A DNA stretch of 64,000 nt from the NCBI RefSeq assembly GCF_017654505.1, contig NC_054538.1, positions 48,523,489 through 48,587,488 on the forward strand, given 5' to 3'. The DNA is from Polyodon spathula. Taxonomy: Eukaryota; Chordata; Actinopteri; Acipenseriformes; Polyodontidae. The notes below the pieces were generated by a model that was given only the letters and a program-made list of their open reading frames with translations, made no database searches and was not told the DNA's origin. Shown here one piece after another: positions 10,629-23,189 of this stretch (within the stretch, counting starts at the first letter, position 1; each line of letters begins with the position of its first letter). A program made the translations under genes and the position numbers.

Positions 10629-11117
10629 AGTAAATTAGGGGTGTACTGGGTTAAAGTACTACAAACAGGCCTTGTATGTAAAGGTAATTGCAGTGAGAAA
10701 GGTGATGAAACAAGTCTACTAAATGTGTACTGATAGTGCTGTATACAATCTACAGTAGCCTGTGCAGTACTAATTTTAATAAATATTGCAGCAGTTTCCT
10801 TTGTTCTTGAAACACATTATTATTCTTTTTGAAAAAAAATAGTTTCAGTGTGTGTGAAACTGACTTGTCTTGGTGTCTGCTTATTCATCGGTGCAATGTT
10901 GATTTCAGTTAAAGTCCCAGTGGAGCACCCTTCATTTAATGAAGGCTAATTGTTGCAGTGAATATTTTTTTTAAGCTGATCAACAAATTGAAATGGTACT
11001 GTCTGTTAGAAATGTTGTCGTAGAACTTAAGTATGAACTTTTCAGAAGATGCATGTGGAGCGTAATTGTGGAACTGTACTGTAATTGAGAGTGGTGTTTA
11101 ATGCAACCTTGTTTTTA
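10629..11117. repeat. Dispersed 480-bp repeat, copy 1
   Basis: From ATTAGGGGTGTACTGGGTTA to TTAATGCAACCTT this segment matches 16165-16645 in the same orientation, with small indels and substitutions. There are no coding frames and no obvious terminal repeats. Its left edge coincides with the 5' end of the CR1 insertion. Confidence 0.85.
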
Positions 11118-12450
11118 AGTACTTAAATGTACAGAGTAACACAGTTCCCTTTCAAGTACAAAATTGAACCGTTATGGAACGGAACATCTCGTACAGCCCA
11201 AATTACCTGAGCACTTATGTCAAAGCTGCTCCTTTAAGATCCCCGTTTGCGTCAGATGTCATCTCTGCCTGCCTGAGAAAGGAGTGAGCTCTGACTTTCA
11301 GTCCAAATTAGAAACGTTACTATTTCACTTTTTCTGTCATTTCAATTCTGCAATAATTTTGCTTTAATATTAAGGGTATAATTATATCTTAGCCTAGGTT
11401 CTCATTAAGTCCCACCACGGCCTTGTGTGCGGTGCAAAGCAGATGGCTCTCCCCGCTCCTTGCTGCTCAGCTCTTCAAGAGTGGATGATATTTTCTTGCT
11501 AGTGTCTTTTCATATAGAATATAATTTTATGCAGGGTTTTAATTATTTTCAGTTTTACTTCAGAAATCCAGTGCATATGTAGGCTAACTCCCTGTATTAG
11601 GTTTGCCTCTGTATACAAGGCTGTGATACCTGTCTGTTTTTTCTAGTCAGCTTTTCACACTACAGAGACACTGCCAGTGTTCAGGGCTTTTTAGCATCTG
11701 CTTCTCTGTTTTAGTATCACTGCCAACGAAGGCTACTTGTTTTTTCTAGATAGCAGGTGATGTGAAGCCCCTGTCTGTTTAACAGTGCATGCTTTGCAGT
11801 TGCCAGTGGCTCTCTAAGGTCTTAGCCTGAACTCCACTTCTTGTGGTACCAGAGCTGGTACCAGTGACCTGGTTCAACACCAAGGTCGGTACCAGTGACC
11901 CCATTTGGTACCAGGTTACTCCAACTGTGCCACTGCGTCGTAGGTGCCTTGGCCCATGGAAGATGAGCCCAAACGCTCTATTTTTGATAGGGTTCTCGCT
12001 GCTGTAATCCAGCGCTCGGCCCCCCTGGTTCTCCCAGATCTCCTTGGCATGTCTGATGACTGCCCCTGCTGTCTCAAGGTAATTACAGTTTTAGGGTACA
12101 CTCGCAGGTAAACTGAGCCTTGGCCAGTTTCTACCTGCTGAGGCTTCCATTGTCTCTGGTGCAGATCCCCAATCTAACCTTGCTGCAGAGAGACATCTCA
12201 TGTCCCAGTAAACAGTGCAGTGTCACAGAAGTAATGGTGAAGGTGGCCAATACGACCTCAGCTTACCAGTACATTCATAAAAAGACATTTGCAACACTGC
12301 AGTATGGGCCAGTGGGTGGCTACTTTCAATGGCCTACCATTGAACAACAGGGGTGTAAGACTTGCTCAGGATTTAAAAATTCAGACTTGATTTATGCTCA
12401 GTCTAAAGGTGTACTGTATGTACATTTTTGAATATCTACATTACACTACA
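11118..12450. other. Intronic DNA with clustered GGTACC words
   Basis: No gene recognised. Between 11845 and 11912 the word GGTACC occurs four times, mostly as GGTACCAG, suggesting a short degenerate tandem. The frame at 12120-12431 has no recognisable similarity. Confidence 0.4.
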
Positions 12451-12451
12451 G

Positions 12452-12801
12452 CAGGGTTTCCCAGTCCTGGTCCTGGGGGACCCCTATGTCTACTGGTTTG
12501 TACTCCAACTGAGTTCTCATTTACTTCATTGACCCCTTAATTGAACTATTCATTGTCTTAATTAGACCTGTTTTAATTGCTTTCAGCTTTTAAACAGTTG
12601 GATTTCTAGTTAACTTTACAATTGTTTAAGTAACTTGAAATCAGCAACTTTTTAGGAGCTGGGAACAATTAATAATAAAAAGGTCTAATTAGGTGCATTT
12701 ATTAGTTCAATTAAAGGTCTGATTAAGTAATTGAGAACTTAGTTGGAATGAAAACTAGCAGACACAGGAGTCTCCCAGGACCAGGATTGGGAAACCCTGC
12801 T
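12452..12801. mobile_element. hAT-like MITE with long inverted repeats (about 350 bp)
   Basis: The ends CAGGGTTTCCCAGTCCTGGT and, inverted, CAGGGTTTCCCAATCCTGGT match, and the inverted similarity continues for about 80 bp (CTGGGGGACCCCT, ACTCCAACTGAGTTCTCA). CAGGG termini and AT-rich noncoding content fit a hAT-type non-autonomous element. A perfect 8-bp target duplication could not be made out; the flanks share only a TACAG-like word. Confidence 0.7.
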
Positions 12802-13740
12802 TACAGTATACCCATTGCATGTTGAGTCTCTTTGATGGGCCATTTCTTCCTAATTATGCAGAATTGTCTCTGAGAAAATCTTGAATGAACCTGCTCTGAA
12901 TCATTGTCTATTGCAAGAATGTTCATGGTCTGTAGATACTAATACTGCATAAACATTTTCAGAACAGTGGCAAATAATGCACACATGACCACAGATGCTC
13001 AGGCAAATTTCCTTTTCATTGTAATATTTAGGTTTTGTACTTAAAGAAGGGCTTAAGATGAATCATTAATGTATTTTTGACTGGAATTAAGCAGATTATT
13101 CTATGACAAAGTTTATAAATAATAATGATGATAATAATAACTAGAACACCATTTTTTTTTTTAAAAGTCAGTTGTATTAAAAGTCAGTATCAGGGAAGAT
13201 GCTTGTGGGGTTTGGAGTTAGTAAAGTAAACAGTTTGTCAACTGACGCAGGTTTAAATTTCAGAGGTAAATGTACACCTGACGGCCATCTTATTTTATAA
13301 AACATAACCATTTTGACATTTTTATATTCCATTGTTACTGGGACAATAACTACCAAGTTAGGAATTTGTTGATCAAACGGTGTTCAAATGGCAGCAGTTT
13401 GCTGTTAAGGGCGCGTTTTGATAAGATTTGTGGCAGCCATTTTGACATTAAAATTTATCACAGAAACTTCTGCTTCGCATACATGATGCGAGTTTGGATG
13501 CTGATGATATGCCAATTGTCAGATCAATCGCTTAACCGGTTCCAAAGAAGATTTCGAAAGGTTTTATTGAAAAATGCGTCACAGCGCCAATTGCAATGAT
13601 GCAGCCGCAAATTTTTTGAGCATCAGACAGCAAATGTGTCCAGCTTGTTACCTGCCAAGACAGAACCTGATCTGTCACACAGCTTTGAAGCAGCAGCAGT
13701 TTAAAGTTTTGGGAAGAAAATAAAAAAATATAACAATAAA
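12802..13740. other. Intronic DNA, nothing recognised
   Basis: AT-rich sequence without recognisable feature. The 77-codon frame at 13366-13599 shows no family resemblance. Confidence 0.4.
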
Positions 13741-13742
13741 AG

Positions 13743-13773
13743 TAGGCTTCCCAGCCTTTGGCTTGGAAGCCTA
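13743..13773. repeat. 31-nt hairpin
   Basis: TAGGCTTCC, AGCC, a TTT loop, GGCT and GGAAGCCTA pair with a single unpaired C/T position, giving a 13-bp stem. It abuts the triplet tail of the SINE. Confidence 0.6.
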
Positions 13774-14030
13774 ATAATAATAATTTTTATTTTTATATAG
13801 CGCTTTTCATAGTAGACCACCATCACAAAGCACTTCACAAGATGCGAGACAAGGGTGTGTGAACTATGCATTAGTTTCAGAGTCACTTACAACGTCTCAC
13901 CCAAAAGATGGAGCGCAAGGAGGTTAAGTGACTTGTTCAGGGTCACACAATGAGTCAGTGGCTGAGCTGGGATTTGAACTCGGGACCTCCTTGTTATAAG
14001 CTAGTTTCTTTAACCACTAGACCACACAGG
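13771..14030 (-). mobile_element. tRNA-derived SINE with CORE-like domain
   Basis: Read on the minus strand it starts GTGTGGTCTAGTGGTTAAAG (A-box-like) and reaches GAGTTCAAATCCC (B-box-like) about 50 bp later. Then come GTGTGACCCTGAACAAGTCA and CTTAACCTCCTTGCGC, which closely resemble the central CORE segment of MIR-type CORE-SINEs. The 3' part (GAAAAGCGCTATATAAA, then ATT triplets) resembles L2-clade LINE tails, suggesting L2-type mobilisation. The tRNA head looks only moderately decayed. Confidence 0.75.
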
Positions 14031-14769
14031 GTTGTGTTGTTCCAGACCACCCCCCATATGCATGTGGAGACCATAAATATAAATTAAAATACCAATGCAG
14101 GGTCAATTAAACAACTGCTTATTCAATACAGTACAATTCAAATACAGTTCAATTCAAGCTTGTGTTGTTCCAGAATATAGTGTGGAAGAATCTAAATGCT
14201 AAGATATACAGCAGTAACACTCTGCAGCTTGAATTTGTATTTTTAGGCATATATTTTTTACAGTATGGACTGCTTTGTTTGTGCTGGAATCAAGAGAGTG
14301 CGTGCGTTTAAATGTGTACCTATTTGATGCCATTCAAGAGAAACTAGCCCAGATTTGGGTAATTTTAGTGGGGATAGTTGAGTGAATCCACCTCGTTGTG
14401 CACATATTATTGCAACTGAACTGTGTACTGGATTTGTGTTTCTCTGCATCCTAGGCGGGATATGCATAAAACCTGCCCACGCACACAGTGTTGCTATGGT
14501 GATTGCAGTTTTTTTCACAGTCTATAAAAAGACCTGGAGAACACAAGGAAACACTAAAAAAAAAAAAAAAATACAAAAAAAACACCTTAACCATACTATT
14601 GAAGATTGTCTCTGTTTTTCTAAATTGTTAAACTGTTTCTGGTTTCTGTTTGTTGTTTTTAATAAGGTTTAATTTATTAGTTGCTGAATAATTGCCCATT
14701 GGATCATCTGTCTTGGACTGATCAGTGTTGTGGTATCAACCAGACCAAGTGGTAGGCAAGAACAAGTGT

Positions 14770-15062
14770 CTTGAATTGAATGCAAGCAAAGATAGGAGAG
14801 TGGAGAGTGTGAAGCAGAGGGGTAGCATGAGAGTAGCAAGGTTAGGAGAAAACAAGACGACAGCAGAATCTTAATTGAAGCCGAACCAGGAGGACCAGCA
14901 AGGAGAGATTTACAGTAGTCCAATCTGGAGAGTACAGGAGTTGAGTGAAAGAATTAGTGACAAAAGGATGGATTTGGTAGATGTTGCCAAGAAAGCAGGA
15001 GAGGGAGGGGTCAAGAATAACACCTAGATTTTTAGGAAAATGAGATGGTGAAAGTGATGGTG
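14770..15062 (-). pseudogene. L2-like LINE reverse-transcriptase relic
   Basis: Minus-strand frames contain FPKNLGVILDPSLS and then, in another frame, MDYCKSLLAGPPGSASIKI. These two blocks are typical of the C-terminal reverse-transcriptase region of L2-clade LINEs (NLGV.LD..L and LDYCNSLLAGLP). They are separated by a frameshift and degenerate beyond. The fragment is old and inactive. The CORE-type SINE about 740 bp to the left has an L2-like tail. Confidence 0.6.
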
Positions 15063-16164
15063 TCAAGGATGTGAGGATTTCTTAACATTTGAAAGCAGCC
15101 TGAAGTTACACAATTGATAGAAGACACACGTAGCGTTATGTGTTTTCTCTTTCACCAATCTATCACCTTGCCAAAATTGGCATGACAGTTTATAAATTAG
15201 CAGGTGTTGCTCTTGATCCATATTGTAGCTGACAAACTTAAACATTTTTTGTACAGATTAGGATGCACATCCAACATAAGCTGCTAAATGGTGCTGTACC
15301 TGAAGTCAACGGTGCTACTTCAGATTTGAGAAGTGAGTCATTTGGGGTCTGTATATGTCTGTCATTATAAAGTTCAGGGACTTCCTACAAAATGCACCCT
15401 CCTTTCCACATTTACTTTTTTTGAAGTGTTTATTCAAGTTAAAAAGTGATGTTACTACTTTATGAAAATGTTTATGGCCACGACAATATCATGAATTATT
15501 TTAAAAATGTTTTGGGAGTCCTTAAAGGTAATACTTTTAAAGAAAGATATTCAGCTATATCTTACTATGGCATGAGGAGTCTTTTTTCCCCAACAAGTCC
15601 TCACTTTTATATTCTAGTCTTCATGCAGACCACTTATTTGAATCCTTGCATATGAACCTGTTTTAATTGTCTATTTCGTATAGTATTTGTGTGTAAATGA
15701 CACTTTCATCAAAAGAAAAACCTTCCCTCTTCCTGATTTAAACTTGACTCATTTATGGTTGTCAATCTAACATGCTGCCTCCTGTGCCTTCGTGATATCT
15801 CCTGGGTCCTGTGGTCTCGGGGTAGTAGTGTCGTGCTGTAGTAGATCACTGGGAGAGATGCACACAAAGTGAAAACACTGAGCACAGCAGCCATACCTTT
15901 CTAAGATATTCACTCACTTATAATGTAGAATGCTTGATAAGACTGATTTTTGTTCTCTTGCTTCAGACACAGACGCTATGAAAGCATTTCTCTAACCTAT
16001 AAATACATAACCCAATGCAGCACTCATCTATGCTTTTTCAGTTAGCACTTGTTAGAAATATTTTTTTCACATTGTGTTTTGTTTTTATGTTACCTATAAG
16101 CAAAGTTTGAAGCCAAGTTTTTAAATGTAACCTGGATGTCCAATTAAATTAATTCAGCTCCCTT
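15063..16164. other. Intronic DNA, nothing recognised
   Basis: AT-rich sequence with chance frames only. Confidence 0.4.
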
Positions 16165-16645
16165 GAATTAGGGGTGTACTGGGTTAAAGTACTACAAACA
16201 GGCCTTGTATCATCTAAAGGTAATTGCAGTGAGAAAGGTGATGAAACAAGTCTACTAAATGTGTACTGATAGTGCTGAATACATCTACAGTAGCCTGTGC
16301 AGTACTAATTTTAAATCTTGCAGCAGTTTCCTTTGTTCTTGAAACACATTATTATTCTTTTTGAAAAAAAATAGTTTCAGCATGTGTGAAACTGACTTGT
16401 CTTGGTGTCTGCTTATTCATCCAATGCACTGTTGATTTCAGTTGAAAAGTCCCAGTGGAGCACCCTTCATTTAATGAAGGCTAATTTTGTTTCAGTGAAT
16501 ATTTTTTTTAAGCTGATCTACAAATTGTAATGGTACCATCTGTTAGAAATTTGCTGAACTAACAGTATGAACTTTTCAGAAGATGCATATGGAGTGTAAT
16601 TGCTGAACTGTACTGTAATTGAGAGTGGTACTTAATGCAACCTTG
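16165..16645. repeat. Dispersed 480-bp repeat, copy 2
   Basis: Same-orientation relative of 10629-11117, lacking the adjacent CR1. See copy 1. Confidence 0.85.
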
Positions 16646-19382
16646 AGTTGTTTAATTTTCTGCTTAATATGTGACATATCATGCTCTACCATACTTTTGA
16701 ACCATTACTATTGATTTTAAATATTTTCTGATTTGATTGAATTACAAATCCACAGATTCTGAACATTAAGCCTACATTCTGAATATATTATTGCAGTATT
16801 CTTAAATGTCATCAACTGAAGTGTGTCATATGTAAAACAATTTGTTAAAGTAAATACTGTTTGGTGCATTTTTTGACAGAGTAATTTTTTTAGTATATAA
16901 TCTTACCAGTGACCCGACCGACCCGCTTTAATGAGACCTCCAGCCCAACCTAAACCTGCTTTTGTCGTTTACCTACTGCCTGTGTCGACTGACTCTGTCA
17001 CGCTCTCGCATTCACACACGGATATCTCTACCATTCTCCACAGATTGAGTGTATACTCTGGTGGTCTGGATATATTTTAACATTGTAACATATTAACTAT
17101 CTCTACATACTTTACTATTCCTTTTATGCCACCAGTTTAAAAGGAGCTACACCTGTGCTTTCACGGAGATGTGGCTGTCATACACAAAAACATGACAGCT
17201 TTTACAAGCAATGAATCCAGTCAAATGTTCATTATATTAATTTGCTATGATAACAAAACAATTCCACACTTCTGGTTTACCTCTTGCACTATTATCCACT
17301 GCATGATATAAACCCTGCGCTATCTTTTGTTTCACCATGTCCACACACATTCATTTTTAATATCACCAAGCAGTCGTGATAAAAGGATCTTGCGATGTAT
17401 CAAACAAGCGACATTACAAACAGAGTACACTGCTTAGTCAGCTGACTCCTCCCCAGTCACCTCCCACTTTAGTGCAGGTAATACTGGTACATTTAGCTTC
17501 TAATACGTTATTTGGGAAAGGGTTGCAGACGAGTATGCTGCAAGGACAGAGGACGTTTTTGGTGGTTCAAATTCAGACCCAAGCCTGACTCAAAAATAAA
17601 AAATTTTGACCCGTAAAACCCGTACGACAAACCGCGAGAAAGTTAACATTCTGACCTGAACCTGACCCGCGGGTACCTGGCCCAATGCAGGACCACATTG
17701 TCTTCCCATAATAATGCTTTGAATGAATACAGGTTTTTATTTAGGTAGGAAAGCATACGTGTAGTTTTATGTCCCATGAATCAACTGCACACCTTTTTAC
17801 TCCACAGGTTAATGTACTTTTGTCAAATGAATAGTAGTGGAAAGCATTCAAACACTGCAGTAACCGGTGGTGTTACCAACCATTGCTCTCCCATATATTT
17901 TGGAAACCTGCATAGCACCATGTATTAAATACACAGCGAGTAGTTCTAAATTTTGAATAATGATCCTACCATAAAACATATAAGCAATATTTGAATGTGT
18001 GTAGGCTGTAAGAACTCTGATTTCCTCAGCTGTACCATTGTGCAGTTTTTGCAGCGGGGTAAGGAGGAGAAGCAGTGAGCTGAATAGTACCCACTGTCAT
18101 CAGCCTGATATGCGCGCTGCTAAATAAGAGCTGACCGGCCGCCTGCCGTTCAGTCTAACAAACCCCAGTTATAGTTGATAGGCACTAGTCCACGCTGAGT
18201 CATTGTACACAATTTCACATTAATTTCCCTTCTTATCCTTATTGATAATCCTTATATGCCAATTGTGATGAAACTTGGTTAAAGCACTCTTCCATTGTAT
18301 TTTATTTACCTTGTGGTAGTTGACTGTGATTGGTTATGTGTCCCTAGCCAAAGGCAAGGGCACCAATGAAAGTCAAGGACAACTACCACGCAGGCCTTCA
18401 TCAAAGGGCACTAATAGAAAATGTTTTTTCTTCTTTCCTTTAAAAACTATATTTACCTTGAACTTGTAATGATTTGTTGTGTACCCTTCTGCTGAGAAGT
18501 TCCCAAAAATATTCATAAAAGATCATACGTAATGAGAGGAGGAAAAAAAAAAAAAAAACTTTACTAACAAATAACTTTTTATTCGTCAGAGTTGCTAATA
18601 GTTTATCTGGACAGTGCCAGATATCTCAATGGAACAATACTACTGAGCTGTCTGTCTTGGTTTGTTGTTGGAAGTCTCTCTGACAGGCTGTGATTGGCTG
18701 ACTCGGAAGTTGCAGGTACCAGACCGGTTGTTTTTATCGGTGCAAAGTATTGGTTGGCTGGTTTTGGTGATAATAAAATACATTTGGATGAGTTGTTTTT
18801 TTCTTTAATGTTGGCTGTCCAATAGATGTGAACTGAGCTTTCCAACAGCAAGTCAAAAAGAAAGTCTGTATTTGCATGGATTGATTTTAAATCACAGTTT
18901 ATGCTGTGACATAGCAGAAGGCATCTACTGTCTGATAGAAGCCCGCTAGAGCTGGAAGCCGATTGACTGATGGTACTGAACCGTTTTCTAATTGTATTTT
19001 AACCCTTTACAGATTGTGAACATTCTACCCTTTTTCATATGTAAAGAATATGCATAGCAATTTTGCAGAACAGCTGGAGTTTGCATGTTATCAAGCTTCT
19101 TGTACTACTTTCGTTCCCTGTGTCTAATGGTCAATTATGAATATGCATGTGGTAGCTAGAGAATCAATCATAGAAATGCCAGGACAGCTAATTGTTAACT
19201 GCCTGGGAATTGCCAGAAACATGTAACCAGTAAGTTTGGATTTTCAATATTAAAAACAAAACAAAAACAAAAACAAAAAAAAACCTATGGTTGAATCCAC
19301 TCACTAGCAGTGCATGTTTGTAACTGGTGAATAAGCGGCTGGATTCTTGATCTTCAGGATTTCTCAGTGCCGTCTTAGTCCC
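16646..19382. other. Intronic DNA, possible undefined repeat at 16905-17690
   Basis: CCCGACCGACCCGC near 16915 and GACCTGAACCTGACCCG near 17655 look like ends of a repeat rich in ACCCG words, but no clear terminal inverted pair could be set out. An A/T run lies at 18540-18560. Nothing coding was recognised. Confidence 0.3.
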
Positions 19383-20036
19383 TGTGACAGGGGTTGCTGT
19401 AGTGGTGACGTCAGGCCAGAAGCAAGAACAAAAACAAATGCAGTACTGCAGGGCAAAAGACGTGGCGTGTACAGTTTATTTAAACAAAAATAAAATAAAT
19501 ATTTAAACATAAAACACACTGCTCACAGAGGAAAAATAAAAATTTAAACAAAGTAATCTTGAACACTAAACACAAACAATAGGTCAGGCTGGGCAGTTGC
19601 AGTTGCTGTCACTGTTCATATTTATATTTTAGTTTCGTTTTCCCTCTCGTCTCCTCTGCTCTCGTTCTCCACTTCGGAACACCCACCCTGAGTGCAGAGA
19701 GCTTCAGGCTTATATGCAGGTGACCATCTCCCGATTAGCAACAAATTAATCACATTATTGATTCGGGAGATGGCCACCTTCTCCACAAGGTTTTTAAATT
19801 GTTAAACCTACGATGGCCACCTTCTCCACAAGGTTTTTAAATTGTTAAACCTACGGCTTCTTGCAAATGAACAATAACAAAACACTGAAGTACAGCACCT
19901 TGCTCGTCCTACATAATAATACATAAATTATAAAACACAAGTACAAAATAACACAATTGAGACACAGGGGCGGAGGGGGAGACCCCGTTCTCGAAAGAAA
20001 TAAACAATCATGTACAGGGCTGCTCGTCCTTTTACA
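19383..20036 (-). mobile_element. Probable solo LTR (about 654 bp)
   Basis: Read on the minus strand it starts TGTAAAAGGACGAGC and ends CAACCCCTGTCACA, with an AATAAA-type signal near the 3' end (TTTAAATAAACTG). TG...CA termini and noncoding content fit a solo LTR. The flanking 5-mers (GTCCC and GTGCC) are nearly but not exactly the same. It holds a 43-bp tandem duplication of GATGGCCACCTTCTCCACAA-type sequence at about 19768-19855. Confidence 0.6.
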
Positions 20037-22144
20037 GTGCCCCTCAACCTAACATACCAATTTACCCCTCTCAACCACATTTTTGGAAGGTAAATCTATA
20101 TAATAAATACAATATTCTATGTTTTGGAGAGAGTCGTGATAGCAAGCAATCAATAAGGAATACAATGAACATTTCTTTACTTGCATTAGTACAGTATTGG
20201 TACATTCTTTTTCTTGTCTTAAAATTTTTAGGGAGTGTGTCTGACGACTTGGAAAGGGAGAACACAAGCGACTATGAAAGAAGTGACAGAAAACAAACTA
20301 TAAAAACTAACAGCCTAGTACTAGTGGGAGGAGACATGGTGAATGCAATAGCTAGCTACATCCCTGAACTGTCTCCTATGGATATTTCACTACAATGAAT
20401 ATGATGCTAATGTCTCTTTGGATTTATGAACATTTTGGGTGATTTGTAGTATGATTTTTGTTCTTTTGAGCGCCAAATCACCTGGCAAAAACAAACAAAC
20501 AAAAAAAAAAAAAAAACTATAAATAAAATAGCTTAACTATCACTCTTGGTTCATAGACCCAACTACATGCATTTCGGTTAATTGTCTGAAGTCTAATGAC
20601 GGCTTTTAGTTGAAATTTTAATAAAATAAAAAAAAAAACACACTTGTCACTGCGTGGTCTGCAATTACATCATCTATCTAATTTGAAACTATAATGGACC
20701 ATCTGCAAAGAGTTAATGTCAAATGTTATGGTTATAAGACCTAATTTTGTTAAACTAACATCACTTAAGTGGTTAATCTCGTCTGCTTCTGAAGCTCTGA
20801 TGTTGGCAATGCTGCATTTAGAAAAACTTAATGTTTTCATTTATTTAGAAGGAAAATTACCATTAAAGAAGAAAGAGTACACTTTTGTCGTCATTACTGT
20901 AATATGCTACAAGTTTAATTTTTTTCATATGTATTGCTTTAAAAAAAAAAAAAAAAAAATTTCAGTTTATTACATTTAACTGAGAAAATGGTTAACAAAT
21001 GAGAGTGGATAATGAATTGTTGAGTATAATTGAAATAGTGGCCCGTTCTTCACAGAGCTTCAGTTCAGAGGTATACCTTCTGTATGCTGGTGCTAAGGGG
21101 CAGTCTAAATCAAAATTCATATTGTGTGCTTTAAATTGGGAGTGACAGTTTAGTGGTGTGATCTTTATTACCAGTGAAAACCTGTTCCCATAGTTTGTAT
21201 TTAAAACAAAAAAAATTGGTATCCTGTATCCAAAGATGATTTGCCTTGGAGCAACCAATACATGTTAGTGACTTCCAGGCAGCCCTGTAATGAATCACAT
21301 CTCCTGTATATTGGTGAAAAAAGTACAGTGTATGAGATATATGCAAGTATGTTTGTCTACAGTCCAGTATATCTGAATTATCCTGGCACACAGAATGAGA
21401 AATCACAAATCAAGAAACATTCCACCCTGTAGCCCGCTTGTCTGAAAGACTTCTCTTCACTACCTTGGTCTCTGTCAGCTGCTAGAATTTGGCATAAAGT
21501 GGCTACAAAAATGACAAAACACGTTCCCAAGACATGTTGCTCTTAGTGTTACCCCCAGGTTACTGTTAAATGTATTCTTGCTGGCTGATAAGATCTAAGG
21601 CAAAACATCACTGGCACTGTTCCTTATTCCATGGAATGACCTAAATAAAAGAAGCAATGCTTAAATAAATTATATCTTTTACTTAATTTTCATCTGTCTT
21701 TAACTGCCCTAGAACCAGAATTTTTGCTTTAACTTTCATGCCTATTGACTTTTAAAAGCTTTTTGGCATTTACCAGAGTAGGGAAATGTGATTATCTAAA
21801 AGTACAGTACAGTCCTGCCGCTGCACAATAAATTGCTACAGTATCTCTAGGACTGTTTGTTTCACAATCTTTAAATGCTACCCTTGAAGAATTTGTTGGA
21901 TGCCTTTAACTTTTTATTGAATGTACTGAACTGTATGGCCGGCCATCTTATACTGAACAGTAGGTGTGGTAAAGCTATCTTAAATGGCTGAATGAAATTA
22001 ATTTCTTTCACAGTGTAGTACACTATCTTTTTGCTTCATATCTCATGCTAAATCCCTGATATTGAGTTCATATGAATTTTTAGATTTACTGCATTTTGTA
22101 TACAACTGTCTTATATGATTGTCACTTATTAACCCTTTGTAAGC
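20037..22144. other. Intronic DNA with A/T runs, nothing recognised
   Basis: Includes poly-A runs at about 20500, 20630 and 20941-20959. Chance frames only. Confidence 0.4.
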
Positions 22145-22486
22145 AGCAAGGTGCGCAATGCAAGCATTCAAAATTCTAAAAGGTATTGACAGTGTCGACC
22201 CAAGGGACTTTTTCAGCCTGAAAAAAGAAACAAGGACCAGGGGTCACAAATGGAGTTTAGAAAAAGGGGCATTCAGAACAGAAAATAGGAGACACTTTTT
22301 TACACAGAGAATTGTGAGGGTCTGGAATCAACTCCCCAGTAATGTTGTTGAAGCTGACACCCTGGGATCCTTCAAGAAGCTGCTTGATGAGATTTTGGGA
22401 TCAATAAGCTACTAACAACCAAACGAGCAAGATGGGCCGAATGGCCTCCTCTCGTTTGTAAACTTTCTTATGTTCTTATGTTCTAA
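22145..22486 (+). mobile_element. CR1 LINE 3' fragment
   Basis: Encodes the last 85 codons of CR1 ORF2 (22158-22415: QAFKILKGIDSVDPRDFFSL to DEILGSISY) followed by the 3' UTR and TTCTTATG tail. Strongly 5'-truncated. The coding part is intact and its peptide agrees with the 9346-10584 copy. Confidence 0.92.
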
Positions 22487-22684
22487 TGCACCTAGGTGTG
22501 TTTAAATTATCCTTACGTGTAATTAAATTTTAATCTCTTACCTTTATTTTAATACCAGTAACATCCTTGTCCGATTTGAGAAATGGGAGTAATTCATTTG
22601 CACCCTTTTACAGTTTCCTAGGGTTACATATTTTTCTTCTTCATATACTGTACCGCAGCTCCTGCTTACTGGCAGAATAGATTG

Positions 22685-23118
22685 TTGAGAGTAGGAACCA
22701 CACATGCAGAACTCATGCTCTCACCCTCTCTGTGTCTTACAAATACTCGGCGGTTGGACCCAAATATTTCAAATTTTGACTCATTGGTCCATAAGACCGA
22801 CTTCCACTCCTCAAACATCCAGTTTCTGTGTTTTTTGGCCCAGGCAAGTCTCTTCCTCTTATTCTGCACTCTTAACAATGGTTTCTTTGCAGTAAGTCTT
22901 CCAGTTAGGCCAGCTTCACGCAAAGACATCTAGCAAATAAACTTTTATACTTAGGCCAGTGTTCTAACACCGTGTTATACACATTTCAGACTTTTAACTG
23001 ACTTGGACTTCAGACTGGAATCCCCTTGCTTTGGGTGACCATTTCATTGAAATTGACAATATTTACATTTTCATTTAAAAATGAAATTTTTGAATGCAAT
23101 TTACTTATGATTATCAGC
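22685..23118 (-). mobile_element. Tc1-like transposon, internally deleted (family 1, copy 1)
   Basis: The minus-strand peptide LREAGLTGRLTAKKPLLRVQ leads into FEEWKSVLWTNESKFEIFGS, a Tc1 transposase segment around the first catalytic residue. The usual Asp of the WTDESKF block is Asn here. Homology to the second copy (36740-37780) jumps at about 22935 from the coding part straight to its terminal region (CTTTTATACTTAGGCCAGTG), so the N-terminal coding half is deleted. Confidence 0.8.
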
Positions 23119-23189
23119 TTATATAAGTACACGTATCATACAATGAAATATTAAGTGTTTATAGTATATTAATATTATATTAATTCTCA

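Noticed and set aside
12120..12431. 103-codon plus-strand frame as possible exon
   Set aside because: No recognisable family and no supporting splice context; consistent with chance in intronic DNA.
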